Assembly: GCA_024692685.1 (NCBI GenBank)
Contig: JAILMJ010000026.1
Coordinates: 1-45,992, forward strand
DNA from: Clostridia bacterium
GTDB taxonomy: Bacteria > Bacillota > Clostridia > Oscillospirales > Acutalibacteraceae
Direction: 5' to 3'
Length of the DNA stretch: 45,992 nucleotides
Below are positions 21,860 to 28,962 of the stretch, in pieces. The translations under genes were made by a program, and so were the position numbers. The notes beneath the pieces are model-generated. The model made no database searches. It saw only the letters and a list, made by a program, of their open reading frames with translations, and had not been told where the DNA came from. Numbering within the stretch: position 1 is the stretch's first letter; every line of letters begins with the position of its first letter.

Positions 21860-23587
21860 TTATTCAACATCCTGAAGGGCATCATACCCCTCTTCGCCCG
21901 TGCGGATTTTAACTACATTCTCAACATCATAAACAAATATCTTTCCGTCTCCTATATGGCCGGTGTAAAGCACCTTTTTTGCCGTTTCTATAACATCGCG
22001 CACAGGTACCTTACTAACTACTATATCTACCTGAACTTTCGGCAGCAAATTGGTTTCAACCGCAACACCGCGATAGTACTCCGGCTTTCCCATCTGCTGA
22101 CCGTATCCCATAACATGCGAGACGGTCATGCCCGTTATCCCGAGTTTGCCCATGGCTTCTTTCAGGGCGTAAAGTTTCTCTTCCTTAAATACAATTTCAA
22201 TCTTTGTGAATTTTGGTAAGCCGTCATCAAATGAGGGAACACGTTTTACCGGAATTGCCTCTGCTGCGGGAATCTGACCTGTAACGGCAACAATACTTTC
22301 AGGTGCACCGAAATCGGAATACTTATCAACCGACAGGACAAAATCAGCGTATGCGCTTGGCAGACCATGCTCGGTTGCGTCAAGACCTCTGATTTCCTCT
22401 TCACGGGGAACACGTAAACCGCAAGCTTTCTTTATTAACTTAAATACAACTGTCATCATAACAGCCGCATAAACCGCAACGCTGACGAAACCGAGAAGTT
22501 GGATAAGCAACTGACGGACTTCTCCGGTGTAGAAGAAACCTCTCAGACCGGCTGGAGCATCGGGATTTGCAAACAGTCCGACTGCAACTGTTCCCCATAC
22601 ACCGTTTGCCATATGAACTCCTACTGCGCCGACAGGATCGTCAATATGTAACCTAATGTCAAGAAACTCAACAACAACCACTACAATAATACCCGATACA
22701 AAACCGACAGCCGCGGCGCCTATCCAGTCCAGAGCGTCCGTTCCTGCCGTAACGGCAACCAGACCGGCAAGTGATGCGTTAAGGCACATGGAAACATCCG
22801 GTTTGCCGTTATGTATCCAGGTAAATATCATTGTTGTCACAGTTGCGACTGAGGGGGCAACTGTTGTGGTAAGAAAAATGGAAGCAAGTTCTGAAGTTGT
22901 CGTAGCCGCTGCGCCGTTGAAACCGTACCAGCCAAGCCAAAGAATAAAAACTCCGAGTGCACCCAGAGGTATGGAATGACCGGGGAAAGCGTTAACCTTT
23001 GTAACCTTGCCGTTTGCATCGCGGGTGTATTTACCGATTCTGGGGCCGAGAATCGTTGCGCCGACAAGAGCTGCAATTCCGCCGACCATATGAATTGCGC
23101 AGGAACCTGCATAATCGTGAAAACCGAGTTTTGAAAGCCAGCCGCCTCCCCAGATCCAGTGTGCCTCAATTGGATAGACAAATAAAGAAATAACTGCCGA
23201 ATAAATGCAGTAAGCCGAAAACTTTGTTCTCTCCGCCATTGCTCCTGAAACTATTGTTGCGGTCGTAGCACAGAAAACAAGGTTAAAAACAAATGTTGAC
23301 GCGCCTGTGAATCCTCCGCCTGCCGGATTGGCAATGAAATCTTTGAAATCGGCAAACATATTCATATTCGGAATTCCGATAAGACCGAACAAGGTATCTT
23401 CACCCATCATAAGACCGTAACCCAAAACTGAAAAGACTATTGTTCCTATACAGAAATCCATCAGGTTTTTCATTATAATATTACCGGCATTCTTCGCACG
23501 GGTAAATCCCGTTTCAACCATTGCAAATCCTGCCTGCATCCAGAAAACCAATGCAGCTCCTATAAGATACCAAAACTCTACTGACAT
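21860..23587 (-). CDS. amt: Ammonium transporter fused to a PII signalling domain
   Basis: This 575-residue membrane protein has an Amt/Mep/Rh transporter domain (~1-390, about eleven hydrophobic segments) with the twin pore histidines H166 (CAIHMVGG) and H325 (VGVHMANG), a ~65-residue linker, and a complete PII (GlnB/GlnK-like) domain (~460-575). The PII part has a T-loop with YYRG (Y505 aligning with the uridylylated Tyr51 of E. coli GlnB), the phosphate loop GDGKIFV (~547) and the C-terminal RIRTGEE-type stretch (IRTGEEG). In separate-gene systems GlnK plugs Amt when nitrogen is ample; here sensor and channel are one chain. I chose the ATG at 23587 (AAGGAG 9 nt upstream) over one 9 bp earlier that abuts the ribosome binding site. 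Its leader has two tandem attenuators and its promoter faces the divergent glutamate synthase operon. Confidence 0.95.
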   Translation of the reverse strand: MSVEFWYLIGAALVFWMQAGFAMVETGFTRAKNAGNIIMKNLMDFCIGTIVFSVLGYGLMMGEDTLFGLIGIPNMNMFADFKDFIANPAGGGFTGASTFVFNLVFCATTATIVSGAMAERTKFSAYCIYSAVISLFVYPIEAHWIWGGGWLSKLGFHDYAGSCAIHMVGGIAALVGATILGPRIGKYTRDANGKVTKVNAFPGHSIPLGALGVFILWLGWYGFNGAAATTTSELASIFLTTTVAPSVATVTTMIFTWIHNGKPDVSMCLNASLAGLVAVTAGTDALDWIGAAAVGFVSGIIVVVVVEFLDIRLHIDDPVGAVGVHMANGVWGTVAVGLFANPDAPAGLRGFFYTGEVRQLLIQLLGFVSVAVYAAVMMTVVFKLIKKACGLRVPREEEIRGLDATEHGLPSAYADFVLSVDKYSDFGAPESIVAVTGQIPAAEAIPVKRVPSFDDGLPKFTKIEIVFKEEKLYALKEAMGKLGITGMTVSHVMGYGQQMGKPEYYRGVAVETNLLPKVQVDIVVSKVPVRDVIETAKKVLYTGHIGDGKIFVYDVENVVKIRTGEEGYDALQDVE

Positions 23588-23616
23588 AAAAACCATCTCC
23601 TTAAAAATGTTTGATA

Positions 23617-23661
23617 TAAAAAAGCAAGAGCGCCTGCCCGAATCGGAGACGCCCTTGCCTC
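23617..23661 (-). promoter_or_regulatory. amt leader, second ANTAR-type hairpin with terminator
   Basis: GAGGC-AAGGGC-GUCUC (23661 to 23646) is a 5-bp hairpin with hexaloop AAGGGC (A1, G4). Part of it (GCAAGGGCG) can pair with CGCUCUUGC (23632 to 23624), enclosing CCG-AUU-CGG, to give a 9-bp terminator stem ending in UUUUUU. This is the nearer of two switches before amt. Confidence 0.72.
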
Positions 23662-23676
23662 AATTGAAAAGATTGT

Positions 23677-23729
23677 ATAAAAACTGAAAGCGTCCCCGTC
23701 ATAAATACGACGGAGACGCCATTGCCTTT
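23677..23729 (-). promoter_or_regulatory. amt leader, first ANTAR-type hairpin with terminator-like stem
   Basis: Starting about 2 nt after the predicted transcript start, AGGC-AAUGGC-GUCU (23727 to 23714) gives a short 4-bp hairpin with hexaloop AAUGGC (A1, G4). Its 3' part overlaps GCGUCUCCGUC, which pairs with GACGGGGACGC (11 bp, one G-U) before UUUCAGUUUUUAU, a moderate terminator. Confidence 0.6.
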
Positions 23730-23737
23730 ATGATTGG

Positions 23738-23766
23738 ATTATACTACCGAAAATCCGGTTTGTCAA
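23738..23766 (-). promoter_or_regulatory. Consensus sigma-A promoter of amt
   Basis: Minus strand: TTGACA (23766-23761), 17-bp spacer, TATAAT (23743-23738). All twelve consensus bases match, as at gdhA. The predicted start is about 23731. Confidence 0.88.
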
Positions 23767-23772
23767 CAGATT

Positions 23773-23800
23773 TTGCATAAGCATTTTTAGTTTCTTGCAA
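23773..23800. promoter_or_regulatory. Proximal operator-like repeat at amt
   Basis: TTGCA-N18-TGCAA (right half TTCTTGCAA, identical to the gdhA proximal half-site) begins 6 bp upstream of the amt -35 box. The next, perfect copy lies 34 bp further on inside the divergent promoter. Confidence 0.62.
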
Positions 23801-23826
23801 AATTTTGCCGTTTTTCCATTTTTATG

Positions 23827-23855
23827 TTGACAATTTGCAGGAATAATGATATAAT
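23827..23855 (+). promoter_or_regulatory. Consensus sigma-A promoter of the glutamate synthase operon
   Basis: Plus strand: TTGACA (23827-23832), 17-bp spacer, TATAAT (23850-23855), fully consensus. The predicted start is about 23862. It is divergent from the amt promoter, with the two -35 boxes about 60 bp apart. Confidence 0.88.
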
Positions 23856-23865
23856 TCCTGCAAAT
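23833..23865. promoter_or_regulatory. Perfect 12-bp palindromic operator over the glutamate synthase promoter
   Basis: ATTTGCAGGAAT-N9-ATTCCTGCAAAT covers the whole spacer and -10 box of the plus-strand promoter, a position where a bound protein would block polymerase. At the same time it is the distal site for amt, at the same offset from the amt promoter as the distal site has at gdhA. Confidence 0.75.
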
Positions 23866-23922
23866 GAGCAAAGGCGTTCATTTCGCATCAGGCTTTAACG
23901 TGCGAAATGGGCGCCCTTTTTT
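23862..23922 (+). promoter_or_regulatory. Glutamate synthase operon leader: ANTAR-type hairpin overlapping a terminator
   Basis: The first bases of the transcript form AAAUGAGC-AAAGGC-GUUCAUUU (23862-23883), an 8-bp hairpin with hexaloop AAAGGC (A1, G4). Its loop and 3' strand are shared with a long terminator: CAUUUCGCA (23879-23887) pairs with UGCGAAAUG (23901-23909), and AAAGGCG with CGCCCUUU, ending in UUUUUU (23917-23922). The operon includes the ANTAR protein gene, so autoregulation is likely. Confidence 0.78.
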
Positions 23923-23941
23923 GTATGATGAGGTAGTATAA

Positions 23942-25039
23942 ATGGAGCTTGAAGGGAAGATAAGAATACCGTCCGGCTGTGCGATAGCCGCTGTTATATC
24001 GCGCGAGGGAAATCCCATCCCGGGGAATCTTATATCAGAGGCAATGCGGCCTATGCATGACCGCTCAAACGGACTGGGAGGCGGATTCGCAGGCTACGGC
24101 ATATACCCCGCCTATAAAGATTTCTACGCCTTACACATCTTTTTTGATTCGCGCTCAACACGAAAGGATTGCGAAGCATTCATAAAAGAACATTTTGAAA
24201 TAGTGAAAGCGGAAATTATTCCTACCGAAAAGAACCGGGCAATAACGGACGAGCCTATCATCTGGAGATATTTCGTTTCCCCTCTCAAGTCAACTCTTGC
24301 AGATCTTCAGCTTGATGAAAAGGAATTTGTTGTTCGTACGGTTGTCAAAATAAACTCTGAAATGAAAGGCGCCTATGTATTCTCAAGCGGAAAGAATATG
24401 GGAACTTTTAAAGCCGTAGGCTACCCGGAGGACATAGGTGAATACTACCGCCTGGGTGAATACAGAGGTTACTCCTGGACAGCGCACGGAAGATACCCGA
24501 CCAACACTCCCGGCTGGTGGGGCGGCGCGCATCCTTTTACTTTGCTGGATTACTCGGTTGTTCATAACGGCGAAATTTCATCATACGACGCGAACAGGCG
24601 TTTCATAGAGATGTTCGGATACAAATGCACCCTGCAAACCGATACGGAAGTTATCACATATATAATGGATTACCTTTTAAGAAGGCAGAGACTATCTCTT
24701 GAGGAGGCGGCAAACGTGGTTGCCGCGCCGTTTTGGAGCACAATAGAAAAAAACAGGAATATACCGGAAAGAGATAAACTGATCTACCTGAGAACAATGT
24801 TCTCCAGTCTTCTTATAACCGGACCTTTTTCAATAGTTCTGGGTTTTGAAGGCGGTCTTATGGCTCTAAACGACAGACTCAAACTCAGGTCTCTTGTAGT
24901 CGGAGAAAAAGATGACAGAGTATTTATGGCCAGCGAGGAGGCGGCCATAAGAACCATGGAGCCCAACGCCGAAAATATTTGGGCGCCCGCAGGCGGAGAG
25001 CCTGTCATAGTTACACTCGGGGAAGGTGTTGAAAATTGA
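23942..25039 (+). CDS. Glutamate synthase, separate class II glutaminase subunit
   Basis: This 365-residue protein corresponds to the N-terminal amidotransferase part of glutamate synthase, encoded here as its own gene as in archaeal-type (split) enzymes. The probable nucleophile is Cys13 in PSGCAIAAVIS, implying removal of 12 residues; glutaminase-fold markers AHGRYPTNTPGWWGG (~180) and VHNGEISS (~207) and TDTEVITYI (~233) follow. It would release ammonia from glutamine for the FMN subunit encoded next, whose TTG start overlaps its stop. GAGG lies 8 nt before the ATG. It opens the seven-gene operon behind a consensus promoter and leader. Confidence 0.88.
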   Translation: MELEGKIRIPSGCAIAAVISREGNPIPGNLISEAMRPMHDRSNGLGGGFAGYGIYPAYKDFYALHIFFDSRSTRKDCEAFIKEHFEIVKAEIIPTEKNRAITDEPIIWRYFVSPLKSTLADLQLDEKEFVVRTVVKINSEMKGAYVFSSGKNMGTFKAVGYPEDIGEYYRLGEYRGYSWTAHGRYPTNTPGWWGGAHPFTLLDYSVVHNGEISSYDANRRFIEMFGYKCTLQTDTEVITYIMDYLLRRQRLSLEEAANVVAAPFWSTIEKNRNIPERDKLIYLRTMFSSLLITGPFSIVLGFEGGLMALNDRLKLRSLVVGEKDDRVFMASEEAAIRTMEPNAENIWAPAGGEPVIVTLGEGVEN

Positions 25040-26541
25040 GTGTCGAATTTTTGTATCCGGAATTCGAAGTAATAAGAAACAGTGAAAGATGCATCGCCTG
25101 CCGCGTGTGTGAAAGGCAATGCGCAAATGAAGTGCATTTTTTTGATATCAAAGGCGGAATAATGAAGAGCGATGAATCAAAGTGCGTTAACTGCCAGAGA
25201 TGCGTTTCGCTCTGCCCGACAAGAGCGCTGAAAATCGTCAAATCCGATTGTATCCTCAGGGAAAACTGCAACTGGCAGAATGACACCATCAGAGAGGTCT
25301 ATAAACAGGCAAACAGCGGCGGAGTTCTGCTTTCATCAATGGGCAACCCGAAGCCTATGCCGGTTTATTGGGATAAAATGCTCATAAATGCCTCTCAGGT
25401 GACGAATCCTCCGATTGATCCCCTTCGTGAACCAATGGAAACAAAGGTATTTCTCGGCAAAAAGCCCGAAAGAATCGAGAGGGATAAAAGCGGAAACCTG
25501 ATAAATAACCTGCCTGCGCAGATTGAGCTTACTATGCCGGTTATGTTTTCGGCAATGAGCTACGGCTCAATCAGCTACAATGCGCATGCTTCACTTGCAA
25601 GGGCCGCTGAAGAGCTTGGGATTATTTATAATACCGGTGAAGGCGGACTTCACGAGGACTTTTATAAGTTCGGTAAGAATACAATAGTCCAGGTTGCCTC
25701 CGGCCGTTTCGGAGTATATGAAAACTATCTGAATGCCGGGGCTGCAATAGAGATAAAAATGGGCCAGGGCGCAAAGCCGGGTATAGGCGGACATCTGCCC
25801 GGCGAAAAAATAGTCGGAGATATATCACGTACCAGGATGATACCCGAAGGCTCTGACGCAATTTCGCCCGCTCCCCACCATGACATATATTCCATCGAAG
25901 ACCTTCGCCAGCTTGTGTTTTCACTCAAAGAGGCCACCCGCTATAAAAAACCAATTATAGTAAAAGTGGCCGCGGTTCATAACATTGCCGCCATAGCAAG
26001 CGGAATTGCAAGAAGCGGAGCCGATATAATCGCCATCGACGGTTTCAGAGGCGGCACCGGCGCGGCGCCTACACGTATACGGGACAATGTGGGTATACCG
26101 ATAGAACTTGCCCTTGCCTCGGTTGATAAAAGGCTGCGCGATGAGGGCATAAGGAACAATGTTTCACTCGTCGCCGGCGGCTCAATCAGAAGCGCCGCCG
26201 ATGTTGTCAAAGCGATAGCGCTCGGTGCAGACGCATGTTATATTGCTACTGCCGCACTGCTTGCGCTCGGATGTCATCTCTGCCGCACCTGCCAAAGCGG
26301 CAAATGCAACTGGGGAATAGCCACCCAGAAACCGGAGCTGATTAAAAGACTTAATCCGGATATCGGCAGCCGACGCCTTGTCAACCTTATGACGGCATGG
26401 AAACACGAAATAAAAGAAATAATGGGCGGTATGGGCATCAATTCCATTGAGGCTCTAAAAGGCAACCGTCTTATGCTCAGGGGCGTGGGACTAAACGAAA
26501 AAGAACTTGAAATCCTAGGCATATCCCACGCCGGCGAGTGA
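25036..26541 (+). CDS. Glutamate synthase central FMN/Fe-S subunit with N-terminal ferredoxin
   Basis: This 501-residue protein carries two N-terminal [4Fe-4S] motifs (C19, C22, C25, C29 and C50, C53, C56, C60), then the FMN-binding glutamate synthase barrel (MSYGSISYNAHASLA at ~172, PGIGGHLPGEKI ~250, IDGFRGGTGAAPT ~334), and a late Cys set C413-x2-C416-x2-C419 plus CNWG for the [3Fe-4S] centre. It reduces 2-iminoglutarate to glutamate. The domain order is that of archaeal-type GltB, with GXGXG domain and glutaminase as separate genes. The start is TTG (TTGA overlap with the previous stop, AAGGTG upstream), implying translational coupling. Confidence 0.92.
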   Translation: MSVEFLYPEFEVIRNSERCIACRVCERQCANEVHFFDIKGGIMKSDESKCVNCQRCVSLCPTRALKIVKSDCILRENCNWQNDTIREVYKQANSGGVLLSSMGNPKPMPVYWDKMLINASQVTNPPIDPLREPMETKVFLGKKPERIERDKSGNLINNLPAQIELTMPVMFSAMSYGSISYNAHASLARAAEELGIIYNTGEGGLHEDFYKFGKNTIVQVASGRFGVYENYLNAGAAIEIKMGQGAKPGIGGHLPGEKIVGDISRTRMIPEGSDAISPAPHHDIYSIEDLRQLVFSLKEATRYKKPIIVKVAAVHNIAAIASGIARSGADIIAIDGFRGGTGAAPTRIRDNVGIPIELALASVDKRLRDEGIRNNVSLVAGGSIRSAADVVKAIALGADACYIATAALLALGCHLCRTCQSGKCNWGIATQKPELIKRLNPDIGSRRLVNLMTAWKHEIKEIMGGMGINSIEALKGNRLMLRGVGLNEKELEILGISHAGE

Positions 26542-26564
26542 CAACCGATTTTGAGGGCAGACAT

Positions 26565-26993
26565 ATGAAAAGAATTTATGTGAATGAAGAATGGTGCCTC
26601 GGGTGCCACCTTTGCGAGTATAATTGCGCATTTGCAAATTCAGGGCTCAAGGATATGGTCGAAGCCCTGAAGGGAAAGCCGATTTTTCCCCGTATTCACA
26701 TTGAAGGAAACGAAAAAATATCCTACGCTGTTTCCTGCCGTCACTGTACAGACCCGATTTGTGTAAAAAGCTGCATTGCGGGAGCAATTTCGAATAAAGA
26801 CGGAGTGATAGTAGTTGATAAGAATAAGTGTGTCGGCTGTATGACATGCATACTTGTGTGTCCATACGGCGCTCTGGCCCTTAATGAAAACGGCGTTATG
26901 CAAAAATGCGAGCTCTGCACCCGTAATTCAGACGGAACACCGGCTTGTGTCAAGGGCTGCCCGAATAATGCAATAGTGTTTGAAGAGAGGTGA
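26565..26993 (+). CDS. Polyferredoxin-like 4Fe-4S electron-transfer subunit
   Basis: This 142-residue protein is built of [4Fe-4S] cysteine motifs: CLGCHLCEYNC at the N-terminus, CRHCTDPICVKSC (~58), CVGCMTCILVCP (~91) and CELCTRNSDGTPACVKGCP (~115). The pattern resembles HycB/DmsB-type multi-cluster electron carriers. It lies between the glutamate synthase FMN subunit and an FAD reductase, so it probably passes electrons between them. GAGGG lies ~7 nt before the ATG at 26565. Confidence 0.88.
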   Translation: MKRIYVNEEWCLGCHLCEYNCAFANSGLKDMVEALKGKPIFPRIHIEGNEKISYAVSCRHCTDPICVKSCIAGAISNKDGVIVVDKNKCVGCMTCILVCPYGALALNENGVMQKCELCTRNSDGTPACVKGCPNNAIVFEER

Positions 26994-26998
26994 AGACG

Positions 26999-28228
26999 GT
27001 GGATAAATTTGTGATTATCGGCAACGGTGTTGCCGCCGCCGGCTGCATCGAAGGGATAAGAAGCACTGAAAACGAAGGCCGGATAACCGTCATCTCGGAA
27101 GAAAAGCACCCTGTTTACTGCCGACCCCTTATCTCATATTATCTTGAGGAAAAAACCGACCGCGAAAAAATGAAATACCGCGCGGACGGATTTTACGAAA
27201 GCAACGGCTGTTCCGTCATATTCAAAAAAGCCGTGAGTATTGATAAAAGCAAAAGGCACGTAATACTTGAAGACGGAGAAAAAGTATCTTACACTTCGCT
27301 TTGCGTCGCAACCGGTTCTTCGCCTTTTGTTCCGCCTTTTGAAGGGCTTGATACTGTAAAGCACTGTTTCAGCTTTATGACCATTGATGACGCCGAAGCA
27401 CTGAAAAAGGAACTGTCAAAAGATAAGGACGTCCTCATCATAGGCGCGGGACTGATAGGCCTCAAATGCGCCGAGGGCATCGGCGACAGGGCCAAATCGG
27501 TTACTGTCTGCGATCTCGCCGGAAGAATCCTTTCGAGCATTCTCGATGATGACTGCGCTGCCATTATGCAAAAAAGACTTGAGGACAGCGGCATTGCTTT
27601 TATGCTCGGCGACAGCGCGGTGAAGTTTGACGGTAACAAAGCAATAATGAAAAGCGGTAAAACCGTAAAATTCGACATACTTGTTATTGCAGTCGGTGTC
27701 AGAGCAAACAGCGCGCTCATCAGGGATATAGGCGGAAATGTCAACCGCGGGATAACCGTTGACAAATACGGCAAAACATCGGTTAAAAACATATACGCCG
27801 CCGGTGACTGCACTGAATGCGTTGATTACTCTGACGGAATGAATAAGGTTATTGCTATAATGCCTAACGCATATATCGGAGGATTCACCGCCGGCGTGAA
27901 TATGGCAGGCGGCAAAACGGAATTCGCAAATCCGATACCTATGAATTCAATCGGATTTTTCGGTATACACGCTATGACGGCCGGCAGTTATGACGGCGAA
28001 TTGTTTGAAGACAGAAGCGAGAATACAATCAGGCGTTTCTTTACGAAGGACGGCAGGCTCATAGGCTTTATGCTGGTCGGATGTAACGAAAGAGCGGGCA
28101 TTTATACCTCGCTCATCAGGGAAAGAATTCCCCTCTCCACGCTGAATTTTGATATGCTGAGAAAGACGGCTGATTTCACATCGTTTTCCGCTGAAAGCCG
28201 TAAGCATGTTTTCGGGGGTGAAATCTGA
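26999..28228 (+). CDS. FAD/NAD(P)-dependent oxidoreductase (reductase of split glutamate synthase)
   Basis: This 409-residue protein has two dinucleotide folds: FAD motif FVIIGNGVAAAGC at the N-terminus, NAD(P) motif LIIGAGLIGLKCAEG (~145) and the FAD-closing YAAGDCTE (~265). It belongs to the rubredoxin reductase/NirB-like pyridine nucleotide oxidoreductases, not to the GltD family that normally serves glutamate synthase. By position it should feed electrons via the polyferredoxin to the FMN subunit. The start is GTG at 26999 (GAGAGG 8 nt upstream); a GTG at 26990, overlapping the previous stop, is the alternative but would sit on the ribosome binding site. Confidence 0.85.
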   Translation: MDKFVIIGNGVAAAGCIEGIRSTENEGRITVISEEKHPVYCRPLISYYLEEKTDREKMKYRADGFYESNGCSVIFKKAVSIDKSKRHVILEDGEKVSYTSLCVATGSSPFVPPFEGLDTVKHCFSFMTIDDAEALKKELSKDKDVLIIGAGLIGLKCAEGIGDRAKSVTVCDLAGRILSSILDDDCAAIMQKRLEDSGIAFMLGDSAVKFDGNKAIMKSGKTVKFDILVIAVGVRANSALIRDIGGNVNRGITVDKYGKTSVKNIYAAGDCTECVDYSDGMNKVIAIMPNAYIGGFTAGVNMAGGKTEFANPIPMNSIGFFGIHAMTAGSYDGELFEDRSENTIRRFFTKDGRLIGFMLVGCNERAGIYTSLIRERIPLSTLNFDMLRKTADFTSFSAESRKHVFGGEI

Positions 28229-28945
28229 ATGACAATTGATACCAAGGGAATCGGTTACCGTGAAATAAACAACCTTCTCCGTTGCGCAGACAGCGAAATC
28301 AAACTCACAAGCTGCATGGGACAGAGGTTCATAGGCGCAGGTATTTCGGACAAGAGCATCGAAATTGAAGGCATACCGGGCAACGCTCTCGGAGCATATC
28401 TCAACGGAGCAACAATAACCGTTAACGGAAATGTTCAGGACGCTGTAGGCGACACGATGAACAGCGGTGAAATAATCATTCGCGGAAATGCGGGAGACGC
28501 CGTCGGCTACGCTATGCGGGGAGGAAAAATATTTATTAAAGGAAATGCAGGCTACCGCGCCGGAATTCATATGAAAGCTTTTAAAGACAAAACCCCGGTT
28601 ATGGTCATAGGAGGAACGGCAGGCAGTTTCCTGGGCGAATATCAGGCAGGCGGCATTATCATTGTCCTCGGACTCGGCGCCGACGGCAGAAAAACAGGTT
28701 ATTTCCCCTGCACGGGTATGCACGGAGGGAAAATGTTCATCAAAGGGAACTGCTCCGGCATTGATTTCCCTGCCGGCGTAGATGTCAAAGAGGCTTCCTC
28801 TGCCGATATTGAAGAAATAAAGCCTTATTTACTTGAATATTGCAGTCGCTTCGAATATAATGAAGATGAACTGTTGACCGCAAGTTATTCTCTCATAACT
28901 CCGGACAGCAAGAATCCATACAAACAGATGTACGTAGCCAATTAA
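28229..28945 (+). CDS. Glutamate synthase GXGXG-domain subunit
   Basis: This 238-residue protein is the right-handed beta-helix 'GXGXG' (GltB C-terminal / FwdC-like) domain as a separate gene. The repeating pattern is plain: NALGAYLNGATITVNGN, DAVGDTMNSGEIIIRGN, DAVGYAMRGGKIFIKGN and so on (~50-115), ending in GMHGGKMFIKGNC (~163). In glutamate synthase this domain scaffolds the ammonia tunnel. The ATG directly follows the previous stop with GGGGGTG upstream. Confidence 0.9.
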   Translation: MTIDTKGIGYREINNLLRCADSEIKLTSCMGQRFIGAGISDKSIEIEGIPGNALGAYLNGATITVNGNVQDAVGDTMNSGEIIIRGNAGDAVGYAMRGGKIFIKGNAGYRAGIHMKAFKDKTPVMVIGGTAGSFLGEYQAGGIIIVLGLGADGRKTGYFPCTGMHGGKMFIKGNCSGIDFPAGVDVKEASSADIEEIKPYLLEYCSRFEYNEDELLTASYSLITPDSKNPYKQMYVAN

Positions 28946-28962
28946 AGAAAGGCCGAAAGAAT

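Noticed and set aside
23662-23690. Possible internal promoter (TATACAAT) between the two amt attenuators
   Set aside because: No -35 box at 16-18 bp; the T-rich stretch is better explained as the tail of the first terminator.
21740-23865. Inverted repeats as GlnR/TnrA, CcpA or NtcA boxes
   Set aside because: The half-sites TTGCA(GGAA) and the 18-19 bp spacing do not match any of those consensus sites.
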